Shown here one piece after another: positions 34,706 through 42,539 of a DNA stretch of 64,000 nucleotides (position 1 is the stretch's first letter; each line of letters begins with the position of its first letter). The position numbers and the translations under genes were made by a program. Where the stretch lies: NCBI GenBank assembly GCA_050299175.1, contig JBNKVM010000049.1:81737-145736 (forward strand), written 5' to 3'. This DNA comes from JAPHTQ01 sp050299175 (GTDB taxonomy: Bacteria; Pseudomonadota; Gammaproteobacteria; Thiohalomonadales; Thiohalomonadaceae). The notes beneath the pieces are model-generated. The model had not been told where the DNA came from. It was given only the letters and a program-made list of their open reading frames with translations, and made no database searches.

Positions 34706-35680
34706 ATGACAACTTTTAAATTGCACTATTGGGTCGGCCTGGCTGGGGTCGAAGACGATGAAAATGGTGATGCCCAACGTTGGGCCTCGCGCTTCGAGAT
34801 CCCTGTATTGCTGGTAACCCTGTGGATACCCGTGCACTGGTTTATGGAGATACGGGGGTTGCTGACACCCCTGCAGAGCCATCTTGGTGATTGGGTTATC
34901 TGGATGGTCTTTTTGCTTGAAACCAGCACGTTGACCTATCTGGTGGATGACAAATGGCGTTATCTGCGGCGTAACTGGATGAATCTGGTGATTATCGCCG
35001 GTGGTGTGCCGATGATCTGGAATTTCTCACCGTTGACCGGCGTACTGCGGAGCCTACGGCTGGTATTGCTGGTTGGGTTACTGTTCCGTTTCTCCGGCAA
35101 TGTGCGGCAGTTTCTGGCCCATAATCGTCTTGGCACAACCCTGGTTGTGGCTTTTGTGGTGATTATTCTTGCCGGCCTGCTGATTACAGCTATCGAGCCG
35201 GGAGTAACCACCCCATGGGACGGCATCTGGTGGGCCTGGGTAACGGTTACCACGGTTGGGTACGGTGACATTGTTCCCACCACCCATGCGGGCAAGCTGT
35301 TCGGCGCCCTGTTGATCCTGATGGGGGTGGCGTTGTTCTCGCTGATGACCGCCAACTTTTCCTCCTTCTTTATCGGCCGTGACGTGAGTCGGGTCGAGGC
35401 GGAGTTGGAAGAGGATATGGAGAAGGTGACACATGAAGAGGTGGATATTCTTAGCGGTGTCAGCCGTATGGACAAGATCCTGCAGGCGCTGGAACAACGT
35501 TTGAGTCATATCGAGCGCAAGGATCATGAGGTTAGCCAGTTGGAGCACCGCATCGAGCATGATGTCGATGCGACAGTGCGCGAAGAGCGTAACCTGCTGC
35601 AGACGATGCGCCAGATAGGCGACAGTATCGGGCGGATTGAAGAGCGGTTGGATAAACTGGAGAAGAAAATACGCGACTGA
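34706..35680 (+). CDS. Voltage-gated-type potassium channel
   Basis: 324 residues. Membrane helices fill about 30-225. A basic S4-like segment (VLRSLRLVLLVGLLFRFSG) and the selectivity filter TVTTVGYGD are visible. The C-terminal 90 residues form a charged coiled coil (LEQRLSHIERKD, IGRIEERLDKLEKKIRD) rather than an RCK domain. Probably a tetrameric inner-membrane K+ channel. It is divergent from the cyclophilin gene and 88 nt ahead of cysS. Confidence 0.85.
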   Translation: MTTFKLHYWVGLAGVEDDENGDAQRWASRFEIPVLLVTLWIPVHWFMEIRGLLTPLQSHLGDWVIWMVFLLETSTLTYLVDDKWRYLRRNWMNLVIIAGGVPMIWNFSPLTGVLRSLRLVLLVGLLFRFSGNVRQFLAHNRLGTTLVVAFVVIILAGLLITAIEPGVTTPWDGIWWAWVTVTTVGYGDIVPTTHAGKLFGALLILMGVALFSLMTANFSSFFIGRDVSRVEAELEEDMEKVTHEEVDILSGVSRMDKILQALEQRLSHIERKDHEVSQLEHRIEHDVDATVREERNLLQTMRQIGDSIGRIEERLDKLEKKIRD

Positions 35681-35768
35681 AGGTGGTCGCCTTTGTCGCC
35701 ATCACTTCTTTGGGCTACCATGCGCGGCTGTCGTACCCATACACGCTGTTAGTCAAAGAGACCCCGGC

Positions 35769-37163
35769 ATGGCCTATTCACATCAACTCAAGGTATACAA
35801 TAACCTGACTCGTCGGCTCGAAGTCTTCGAGCCCATCGACCCACAACGGGTGCGGATGTACGTCTGTGGCATGACGGTCTACGATTTCTGCCACATCGGC
35901 CATGCCCGGGTGCTGGTAGTGTTCGATGTGATCAACCGTTATCTGCGCCAGATCTACGGTGACGAGCATGTAACCTACGTGCGTAATATTACCGATATCG
36001 ACGACAAGATCATCGCCCGTGCCAATGACAACGGTGAGGATTTCAATGACCTGACTGGTCGTTTCATCGCCGCGATGCATGAGGATGCGGATGTGCTTGG
36101 TGTCGCCCGTCCCGATCAGGAGCCACGGGCGACCCTGCACATGGACGAGATCATCGAGATGATCGGACGATTGGTGGAGAAGGGCTACGCCTATCCAGCC
36201 AGTAATGGCGATGTCTATTACGATGTCAGCAAATTCGACGGTTACGGCAGACTTTCAGGCAAGAACCCGGATGACCTGCGAGCAGGGGAGCGGGTGGCAG
36301 TGGACGAGGCCAAGGATGACCCACTCGATTTCGTGCTGTGGAAGGCGGTCAAACCGGGTGAGCCGAGTTGGGATTCGCCTTGGGGCGAGGGACGTCCCGG
36401 CTGGCACATTGAGTGTTCTGCCATGTCAGTGCACGCTCTGGGTGAGCACTTCGACATCCACGGTGGTGGCCTGGACCTGCAATTCCCCCACCATGAGAAC
36501 GAGATCGCCCAGTCCGAGGGAGCCTGCGGCTGCAAGTTTGTTAACTACTGGCTGCACAATGGTTTTGTCCGCGTGGACAACGAAAAGATGTCCAAATCGC
36601 TGGGGAATTTCTTCACGATTCGTGACGTAATGGGTCGTTACGACCCGGAAGTGATCCGATACTTCATCCTCACCAGTCACTATCGCAGTCCGCTCAACTA
36701 TTCCGACCAACATCTGGATAACGCCAAGGCGGCACTGAGCAGCCTCTACACCAGTTTGCGTGGTGTTGAGGCGGTCGCGGGAGCGATTGAGAATGAATTC
36801 AGCCAGCGGTTTTACGCTGCGCTGGACGAGGATTTCGCCACCCCTGAGGCACTGGCGATCCTGTTTGAGCTGGCCCACGAGCTTAATCGGAAGCGGGACA
36901 GCGATGAGGCGCCAGCCCTGGCAGGCCAACTGAAGTACCTTGGGGCGATGTTGGGGCTATTGTGGCGCGAACCGGAGCAGTTCCTGCGCGGTAGCGCCAG
37001 TGGCGGCCCTTCCGATGAAGAGATCGACGCCCTGATTACTGCGCGTCTCGAGGCGCGACGGAATAAGGATTGGGCCGAGTCGGACCGTATTCGCGACGAG
37101 CTCAAGGCACAGGGTATCGTGCTGGAGGATGGCGCGCAGGGCACCAGTTGGCGTAGAGAATAG
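35769..37163 (+). CDS. cysS: Cysteinyl-tRNA synthetase
   Basis: 464 residues from ATG 35769. Class I synthetase with Zn-binding MYVCGMTVYD, the HIGH motif as CHIGHARV, ECSAMS with a second Zn Cys, HHENEIAQSE, and KMSKSLGNF. The longer upstream reading is dropped because homology starts at MAYSHQLKVYNNL. ppiB-cysS are neighbours in E. coli; here the K+ channel lies between. Confidence 0.97.
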   Translation: MAYSHQLKVYNNLTRRLEVFEPIDPQRVRMYVCGMTVYDFCHIGHARVLVVFDVINRYLRQIYGDEHVTYVRNITDIDDKIIARANDNGEDFNDLTGRFIAAMHEDADVLGVARPDQEPRATLHMDEIIEMIGRLVEKGYAYPASNGDVYYDVSKFDGYGRLSGKNPDDLRAGERVAVDEAKDDPLDFVLWKAVKPGEPSWDSPWGEGRPGWHIECSAMSVHALGEHFDIHGGGLDLQFPHHENEIAQSEGACGCKFVNYWLHNGFVRVDNEKMSKSLGNFFTIRDVMGRYDPEVIRYFILTSHYRSPLNYSDQHLDNAKAALSSLYTSLRGVEAVAGAIENEFSQRFYAALDEDFATPEALAILFELAHELNRKRDSDEAPALAGQLKYLGAMLGLLWREPEQFLRGSASGGPSDEEIDALITARLEARRNKDWAESDRIRDELKAQGIVLEDGAQGTSWRRE

Positions 37164-37194
37164 ATTGCGTGATTGATTCGAGGAAGGGGGAGTT

Positions 37195-37860
37195 TTGGAC
37201 CAACAGATGATCACCTATGCCGTAGCCGCGGCACTGCTTCTGCTGGCATTTTTGCTGGTGCTGCCGTTGTTGCGCCGCTATCTGATACAGCGGCGGACGG
37301 AGCGTTGCATCGCCTCGTCCGGTCTGGAGCGGATGCGCAATATCCTGCTCGACGATGGTATGGGTGGCCTGGCCTATTTCGAATGGCTGCTGATGACGCC
37401 GCACGATATCCGGGTGTTAATCACCAGTCCGCGTAACGGCATTATCTTTGCCGGCGATCGCATGGACACCTGGGCCCAGGTGGTCGGCAAGCGCACCATC
37501 CGTTTTTCCAATCCGCTCTATGGCATGGAAGGGCTGCTCTCCTGCCTACGTTACCACTCGCCCAGAGTCACCACCGAGGGCAAGATCCTCTTTATGGGTA
37601 ACTGCTCCTTTCCCAAGGGGCGTCCCGACAGTGTAGTGACGCTGGAAGATCTGGAAAAGGAGCAGGGCGACGGCGTGCGTGAAGCGGCCCTGCCCGTTGT
37701 CGAACAGGCCTGGAAAGCGTTGCAGGAGAAGGCGCGCAAGGTCGACCCGGCTACCGAAGGCTATCTGCTGCCGATCAAGGAACCCCGCCCATGGATGCGT
37801 TGGTTAGTGATACTGCTGTTACTCGCGGCCACCGGTGGATGGCTGTACTGGCGGCTTTGA
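37195..37860 (+). CDS. Membrane protein with degenerate NERD-like domain
   Basis: 221 residues. One membrane helix at each end (about 7-26 and 202-219), cytoplasmic middle. The middle resembles the nuclease-related NERD fold: GLAYFEWLLMTPHDIRVLIT, GIIFAG, DTWAQ, and RFSNPLYGMEGLLSCLR, close to the family F.NP..Q....I..L pattern. The catalytic Asp/Glu-x-Lys of NERD nucleases is not evident, so it may not cut DNA. TTG start with AGGAAGG 7 nt upstream. It ends 6 nt before the sensor kinase gene, implying a joint transcript. Confidence 0.6.
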   Translation: MDQQMITYAVAAALLLLAFLLVLPLLRRYLIQRRTERCIASSGLERMRNILLDDGMGGLAYFEWLLMTPHDIRVLITSPRNGIIFAGDRMDTWAQVVGKRTIRFSNPLYGMEGLLSCLRYHSPRVTTEGKILFMGNCSFPKGRPDSVVTLEDLEKEQGDGVREAALPVVEQAWKALQEKARKVDPATEGYLLPIKEPRPWMRWLVILLLLAATGGWLYWRL

Positions 37861-37866
37861 GCGACA

Positions 37867-40023
37867 ATGGCCGGCATGGTACGGCGCCTGTTTCCACTTC
37901 TGCTCTGTTTCCTCTCCGTTACGGTTTCCGCGGCGGAGCAGGTGACTATTGGTGTGCTCAGCCATCGCGGTGATGACACGACTCTGAGCCACTGGTCACC
38001 GACCGCAGCCTATCTGAGCGAAAAACTCCCAGCCTACCGTTTTGTTATTCGCCCGTTGGCTTTCGGCGAAGTCGAAAGCAGTGTGGCCAGAGGCGAAATC
38101 GATTTCGTCCTGGTTAATCCTGCGATTTACGTCAATCTTGAGGTGCGCTATCGGGTGTCGCGCCTGGCGACCCTGCGCAATCGTTGGCAGGGCGATGTGG
38201 CCAATACCTTTGGCGGGGTGATCTTTGCCCGTGCCGAGCGCTACGACCTGAACACCCTCAACGATCTTCGCGGTGGGACGCTGAGTGCGGTAAACGCCAG
38301 CTCCCTGGGCGGTTATATGGTGGCGCTGCGGGAGTTCAAGGCGGCTGGCATTGAGCCGCATCGCGATCTGCGCAAGATCGTTTTCTCGGGTACCCACGAC
38401 AAGGTGGTGATGGCGGTACGCGAAGGTAAGGTCGATGCGGGCGTGGTGCGCACCGATATTCTGGAACATATGGAGGAGGAGGGACTGATTAACCTCAATG
38501 AGTTCCGCATTATCAACCGACACTCCGACGCTGAGTTCCCCCGTTTGCATAGCACCCGCCTCTATCCCGAGTGGCCCTTCAGCAAGGTACAGCACACCTC
38601 CAACAGTCTGGCCCGACAGGTCTCTATTGCTCTGGCGGAAATGCCCGAGGACCATCCCGCTGCGCTGGTTGGAAATTATGCAGGCTGGACCATCCCTCTC
38701 GATTATCAGCCGGTGCACGATTTGTTGCAGGAACTGTTGTTACCGCCTTACCAATATTCACAGCAGTTCACCTTGCTGGATGTTTGGCAGCGCTACTGGA
38801 TGTGGTTGGTCGGAGGTTTTTTCCTGTTGCTGATTATGGGTGGTCTGACTACCTGGGTGTTGCGTCTCAATCAGCAACTTTCCAACGCTAAACGGCAACT
38901 GGAGCAGCAGCACGCTCTGATTCTCGATTCGGTGGCGGACGGTATTTACGGCGTCGATATCAGCGGTAACTCTACCTTCGTGAACCGTGCCATGGAAGAG
39001 ATTACTGGCTGGCGAAAAGAGGAGCTAATTGGCCGAAATCAGAACGAACTGCTGCGCCATGGCAATGAGCGTGAGGCGGAGGACGGGGAGGAAAATTATC
39101 CGCCGTCCTATGCTCTGGACGATGAGCAGGCCTACTATGTCGACGACGACCAACTGCTCTGTAAAAATGGTCGTACTATCCCCGTAGAATACTGTCGCAC
39201 ACCGATCCTCGACGGCCACGGCAAAGTGAATGGTGCGGTAGTGGTTTTCCGAGATATCACGGCACGCAAGAAGGCGGCGGAAGAGGCGCGTCAACGGCAG
39301 ATGGAGATGGCCCATGTGGCGCGACTCAGTACCATGGGTGAGATGGCTTCGGGCATTGCCCATGAGCTGAACCAGCCGCTATCGGCAATCGTCAATTACA
39401 CCAAGGGCTCGATTCGTATGCTGAAGTCGGGCAATGAAAAAGAAAACGGTGAGTTGATCGAGGTGATGCAGCGAGTCTCCTCCCAGGCGGAGCGGGCAGG
39501 CGAGATCATCCGCCAGTTGCGGCGCTTTATTCGCAAGGAGCAGCCTGAACGCAAACAGGTGGATCTCAACCGTTTGATCGTCGATCTGGTGAACTTCCTT
39601 CAACCGGAATGGCGCAAGGCTGGTGTGATGCTCAAGCTCCAGTTGAATGACTCGATACCGAAACTCTGGGCACACGATATTCAGCTCGAGCAGGTATTGT
39701 TGAACCTGATTCGTAACGCCATTGAAGCGATGCAGGATATTCCTGAATCACAGCGACGTCTTTTGATCAGTACTAGTCTGGTGGACGATATCGTGAAAAT
39801 TGTGGTCGAAGACGCCGGCCACGGCATCGACGCGGCAATGCACGAAGATGTCTTCGAGCCGTTTGTTACCACCAAGCAACAGGGGATGGGCTTGGGACTA
39901 TCGATTAGCCGAGGTATTATCGAATCACACGGCGGGCAGTTAACGCTGGACAAGACGATAGAGCGGGGCACACGCATGGTAGTGACCCTGCCGTACAAAG
40001 AAGGGGGAGAGGACGATGTCTGA
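37867..40023 (+). CDS. Sensor histidine kinase with PhnD-like periplasmic domain (TtrS-like)
   Basis: 718 residues. Signal peptide, then a PhnD-type substrate-binding domain (about 25-305: VTIGVLSHRGDD, FVLVNPAIYV, SGTHDKVVMAVREGKVDAG), membrane helix (about 317-338), PAS domain (350-470), HisKA with MGEMASGIAHELNQPLSAI, and HATPase (LLNLIRNAIEAM, GMGLGLSISRGIIESHGG). This layout is that of tetrathionate/thiosulfate sensors TtrS/ThsS. The reductase operon is not nearby, so the ligand is unproven. It overlaps the regulator gene by 8 nt. Confidence 0.9.
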   Translation: MAGMVRRLFPLLLCFLSVTVSAAEQVTIGVLSHRGDDTTLSHWSPTAAYLSEKLPAYRFVIRPLAFGEVESSVARGEIDFVLVNPAIYVNLEVRYRVSRLATLRNRWQGDVANTFGGVIFARAERYDLNTLNDLRGGTLSAVNASSLGGYMVALREFKAAGIEPHRDLRKIVFSGTHDKVVMAVREGKVDAGVVRTDILEHMEEEGLINLNEFRIINRHSDAEFPRLHSTRLYPEWPFSKVQHTSNSLARQVSIALAEMPEDHPAALVGNYAGWTIPLDYQPVHDLLQELLLPPYQYSQQFTLLDVWQRYWMWLVGGFFLLLIMGGLTTWVLRLNQQLSNAKRQLEQQHALILDSVADGIYGVDISGNSTFVNRAMEEITGWRKEELIGRNQNELLRHGNEREAEDGEENYPPSYALDDEQAYYVDDDQLLCKNGRTIPVEYCRTPILDGHGKVNGAVVVFRDITARKKAAEEARQRQMEMAHVARLSTMGEMASGIAHELNQPLSAIVNYTKGSIRMLKSGNEKENGELIEVMQRVSSQAERAGEIIRQLRRFIRKEQPERKQVDLNRLIVDLVNFLQPEWRKAGVMLKLQLNDSIPKLWAHDIQLEQVLLNLIRNAIEAMQDIPESQRRLLISTSLVDDIVKIVVEDAGHGIDAAMHEDVFEPFVTTKQQGMGLGLSISRGIIESHGGQLTLDKTIERGTRMVVTLPYKEGGEDDV

Positions 40024-40657
40024 TTTGGGCGTGGTGTATATCATCGATGACGACGAGGCGGTGCGTGACTCGCTCTCCTGGTTGATGAAGTCCGCTGACA
40101 TCCAGACCCAGACCTTCCCTTCGGCAAAGTCCTTCCTCGACGCCTGTAATGATCGACTCAGCGGCTGCCTGTTGCTGGATATCCGCATGCCCGGCATGAG
40201 TGGATTGGAGCTCCAGGCGGAACTCAATCAACGCGGTTGCCACATGCCAGTGATTGTTATTTCCGGTCACGCAGATGTACCGATGGCAGTGCGTGCGCTC
40301 AAGGCAGGCGCCTTCGACTTTATCGAAAAGCCATTCAATGACGATACCCTGCTCGCCCTGGTGCAGAGCGCGCTGCATCAGGAATCGCAACTGCGTCAGA
40401 GTTTGGCGGAACAGGATGCGCTGCAGGCGAGGATGAAATTGCTGACGCCGCGGGAGCAGGAGGTGCTGGATCGCGTGGTGGACGGTGCTTCCAACAAACA
40501 GATTGGCATTGAGTTGGGGGTGAGTCAGAAAACGGTTGAAGTCCATCGCGCCCGGGTGATGGAAAAACTGGAGGCGGACTCCCTGTCGCATCTGGTCCGT
40601 ATGGTGGTTTCGTTACGCGGTGCGGCAAGCGATGCGCCCTACGAAGCCGCGGAGTAG
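40016..40657 (+). CDS. FixJ/TtrR-type response regulator
   Basis: 213 residues. Receiver domain with acidic pocket IIDDDEA and phospho-Asp in LLLDIRMPGMSG, the KP of FIEKPF, and a LuxR-type helix-turn-helix (LTPREQEVLDRVVDGASNKQIG, VSQKTVEVHRARVMEKL). It overlaps the kinase gene by 8 nt and is its partner. Confidence 0.94.
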   Translation: MSDLGVVYIIDDDEAVRDSLSWLMKSADIQTQTFPSAKSFLDACNDRLSGCLLLDIRMPGMSGLELQAELNQRGCHMPVIVISGHADVPMAVRALKAGAFDFIEKPFNDDTLLALVQSALHQESQLRQSLAEQDALQARMKLLTPREQEVLDRVVDGASNKQIGIELGVSQKTVEVHRARVMEKLEADSLSHLVRMVVSLRGAASDAPYEAAE

Positions 40658-40988
40658 GTTATTATCTCGGCCAGTATTGCCAACCTCATCACACTGAAGA
40701 CCTTTCCTTTAGTAGGAATTTCCGCCGTTAGGGTTTTCCCCAATATTTTTTCCCTGTTTGACTGACCATAATGTACCTGTCGCTGCAGGTAAGCGACGTG
40801 CACTGAATAGCAGTGCCATCTCCTTATTTTCTGTGGTAGCAGTGTTTAGATGTAGGGCTTAATGCCCGGAGTACTCCCTCCACTCTTGTCCTGGCAAGGA
40901 TTGCCAGGTGGATACCCCTCCAACTTAAGGCAAAGGATTGCCGCAGTTTTTTTCTCCCCTCCTGTGAACGACCCTGCGCTTGGCGTGA
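40658..40988. other. Convergent intergenic region between the regulator gene and folD
   Basis: 331 nt with no credible gene. It holds a perfect hairpin CCTGGCAA-GGA-TTGCCAGG at 40890-40908 with no T run after it, and a weaker GGCAA-AGGA-TTGCC at 40929-40942 followed by a run of seven T (40947-40953), which may be the terminator for the two-component operon. Confidence 0.45.
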
Positions 40989-41840
40989 TCAGTCGTGACG
41001 TTCTGCAGCCACCAGGGTATTTTGCAGTAGTGTCGCTACGGTCATTAGCCCAACACCCCCCGGTACAGGCGTGATCCATGAAGCCCGTTCACAGGCTGTG
41101 GCAAATTCCACATCTCCCACCAGCTTGCCGTTCTCCAGGCGATTCATACCCACATCGATGACGATGGCGCCTTCCTTGATCCAGTCACCTTTGACCATTT
41201 CCGGACGCCCTACGCCGACGACTACCAGATCGGCATTGCGGATTTTCTCTTCGAGATTTTTGGTACGGCTGTGGCAGATGGTGACGGTACAACGGGCCAT
41301 CAGTAGTTCTAGTGCCATGGGACGGCCGACGATATTGGAGGCACCGACCACCACGGCATCCAGACCGGCCAGTTCCACGCCAGTGTATTCCAACAGGGTC
41401 ATGACCCCACGCGGGGTGCAGGGATGCAGGGTCGGCATACGGATGGTGAGGCGCCCGATGTTATAGGGGTGGAAACCGTCTACGTCCTTGTCCGCTGCGA
41501 TACGCTCGATCACCGATTCTTCATCGATCTGCGGCGGAAGGGGCAGTTGCACCAGAATACCGTCGACGGTCGGATCGGCATTCAGCTCATCGATCAGGGA
41601 GAGTAGGGCCTCCTGGCTGGTCTCTGCGGGCAGGTCATGGGCAATGGAGAGGATACCGCATTCTTCGCAGCCACGGCGCTTGCTGCCCACATAGATTTTT
41701 GAGGCAGGGTCTTCACCCACCTGGATAACCGCCAAACCGGGAGGACGTTTGCCAGCGGCTACACGCTCTGCCACCTGTTGCTTGATTTCGGCTCTTACTT
41801 CGGCGGCGATCGCCTTGCCGTCAATGATCTGTGCACTCAT
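40989..41840 (-). CDS. folD: Methylenetetrahydrofolate dehydrogenase/cyclohydrolase
   Basis: 283 residues from ATG 41840. One-carbon metabolism. Motifs: VGEDPASKIYVGSKRRGCEECG (part), PLPPQIDE, DKDVDGFHPYNIGRL, VVGASNIVGRPMALELL, PVPGGVGLMTVATLLQNT. The start is set by AGGA upstream and by homology at MSAQIIDGKAIA; the 32-residue extension is not kept. Confidence 0.96.
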   Translation of the reverse strand: MSAQIIDGKAIAAEVRAEIKQQVAERVAAGKRPPGLAVIQVGEDPASKIYVGSKRRGCEECGILSIAHDLPAETSQEALLSLIDELNADPTVDGILVQLPLPPQIDEESVIERIAADKDVDGFHPYNIGRLTIRMPTLHPCTPRGVMTLLEYTGVELAGLDAVVVGASNIVGRPMALELLMARCTVTICHSRTKNLEEKIRNADLVVVGVGRPEMVKGDWIKEGAIVIDVGMNRLENGKLVGDVEFATACERASWITPVPGGVGLMTVATLLQNTLVAAERHD

Positions 41841-41920
41841 GCCTGTTCCTGCTTTGCCTGATCCGCGGGGCGCTATCTTCTCATGCCGCTGAAACGAGGC
41901 CAAGGGGAGAGGGGCGCTTA

Positions 41921-41949
41921 TTGACCAAACAACCATCGCCGGGTAGTAT
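41921..41949 (+). promoter_or_regulatory. Promoter of the tRNA-Pro/Arg/His cluster
   Basis: TTGACC (41921-41926), 17-nt spacer, TAGTAT (41944-41949), followed by GCCGTC, a GC-rich discriminator of stable-RNA promoters. The first tRNA starts 50 nt on. Confidence 0.65.
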
Positions 41950-41998
41950 TGCCGTCTTTCCGCGGGAGGGTACCTGCGGTAGTGGTTCCCGTATTGCT

Positions 41999-42075
41999 CG
42001 GGGTATAGCGCAGTCTGGTAGCGCGCCTGCTTTGGGAGCAGGATGTCGGGGGTTCGAATCCCTCTACCCCGACCA
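41999..42075 (+). tRNA. tRNA-Pro(UGG)
   Basis: 77 nt. Acceptor CGGGGTA/TACCCCG, anticodon stem CCTGC/GCAGG with loop TTTGGGA (anticodon TGG), T loop TTCGAAT, encoded CCA. Confidence 0.95.
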
Positions 42076-42114
42076 TTTTATCGTGTTACTGGACGGGCCT
42101 GCTTTCGGTTACAT

Positions 42115-42191
42115 GCGCCCGTAGCTCATCTGGATAGAGCATCGGCCTTCTAAGCCGAGGGTAGCAGGTTCGAGTCCTGCCGGGCGCGCCA
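42115..42191 (+). tRNA. tRNA-Arg(UCU)
   Basis: 77 nt. Acceptor GCGCCCG/CGGGCGC, anticodon loop CTTCTAA (TCT) on stem TCGGC/GCCGA, T loop TTCGAGT, encoded CCA. Confidence 0.95.
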
Positions 42192-42219
42192 TTTTCGCAC
42201 CGGCGAATACAGTTTCAAT

Positions 42220-42297
42220 GGTGGCTGTAGCTCAGTTGGTTAGAGTCCTGGATTGTGATTCCAGTTGTCGTGGGTTCGAGTCCCATCAGCCACCCCA
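42220..42297 (+). tRNA. tRNA-His(GUG)
   Basis: 78 nt with the extra G-1 (42220) opposite C73. Acceptor GTGGCTG/CAGCCAC, anticodon loop TTGTGAT (GTG), encoded CCA. The D loop has one T more than the E. coli gene. Confidence 0.94.
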
Positions 42298-42305
42298 TCT
42301 TCTAC

Positions 42306-42334
42306 AAACCCGGCTTCCGCCGGGTTTTGTTTTT
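42306..42334 (+). terminator. Terminator of the tRNA cluster
   Basis: AAACCCGGC (42306-42314), TTCC, GCCGGGTTT (42319-42327), then GTTTTT... T-rich tail. Confidence 0.85.
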
Positions 42335-42539
42335 CTACCGTTCCTGTCATTACCAAGCGTGGCATTTCACTGTGTCATATGCCGCAGTGCACTGGCATTT
42401 ACCTCGCAGGTCTTTACTCGGTTTTTCCAAACTTTCCAATAAAAACAAGTAGCTGGCTTCTGGCATATATCCTGCAAATCGCCTGCCCGGCACAAAGCTA
42501 TAGCACTTTTAATCAATGATCGTTTTTGGGGAGGTTTGC

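Noticed and set aside
40862..41074. 70-residue ORF at the folD 3' end
   Set aside because: Antisense to the folD end and proline-rich by chance; no ribosome site.
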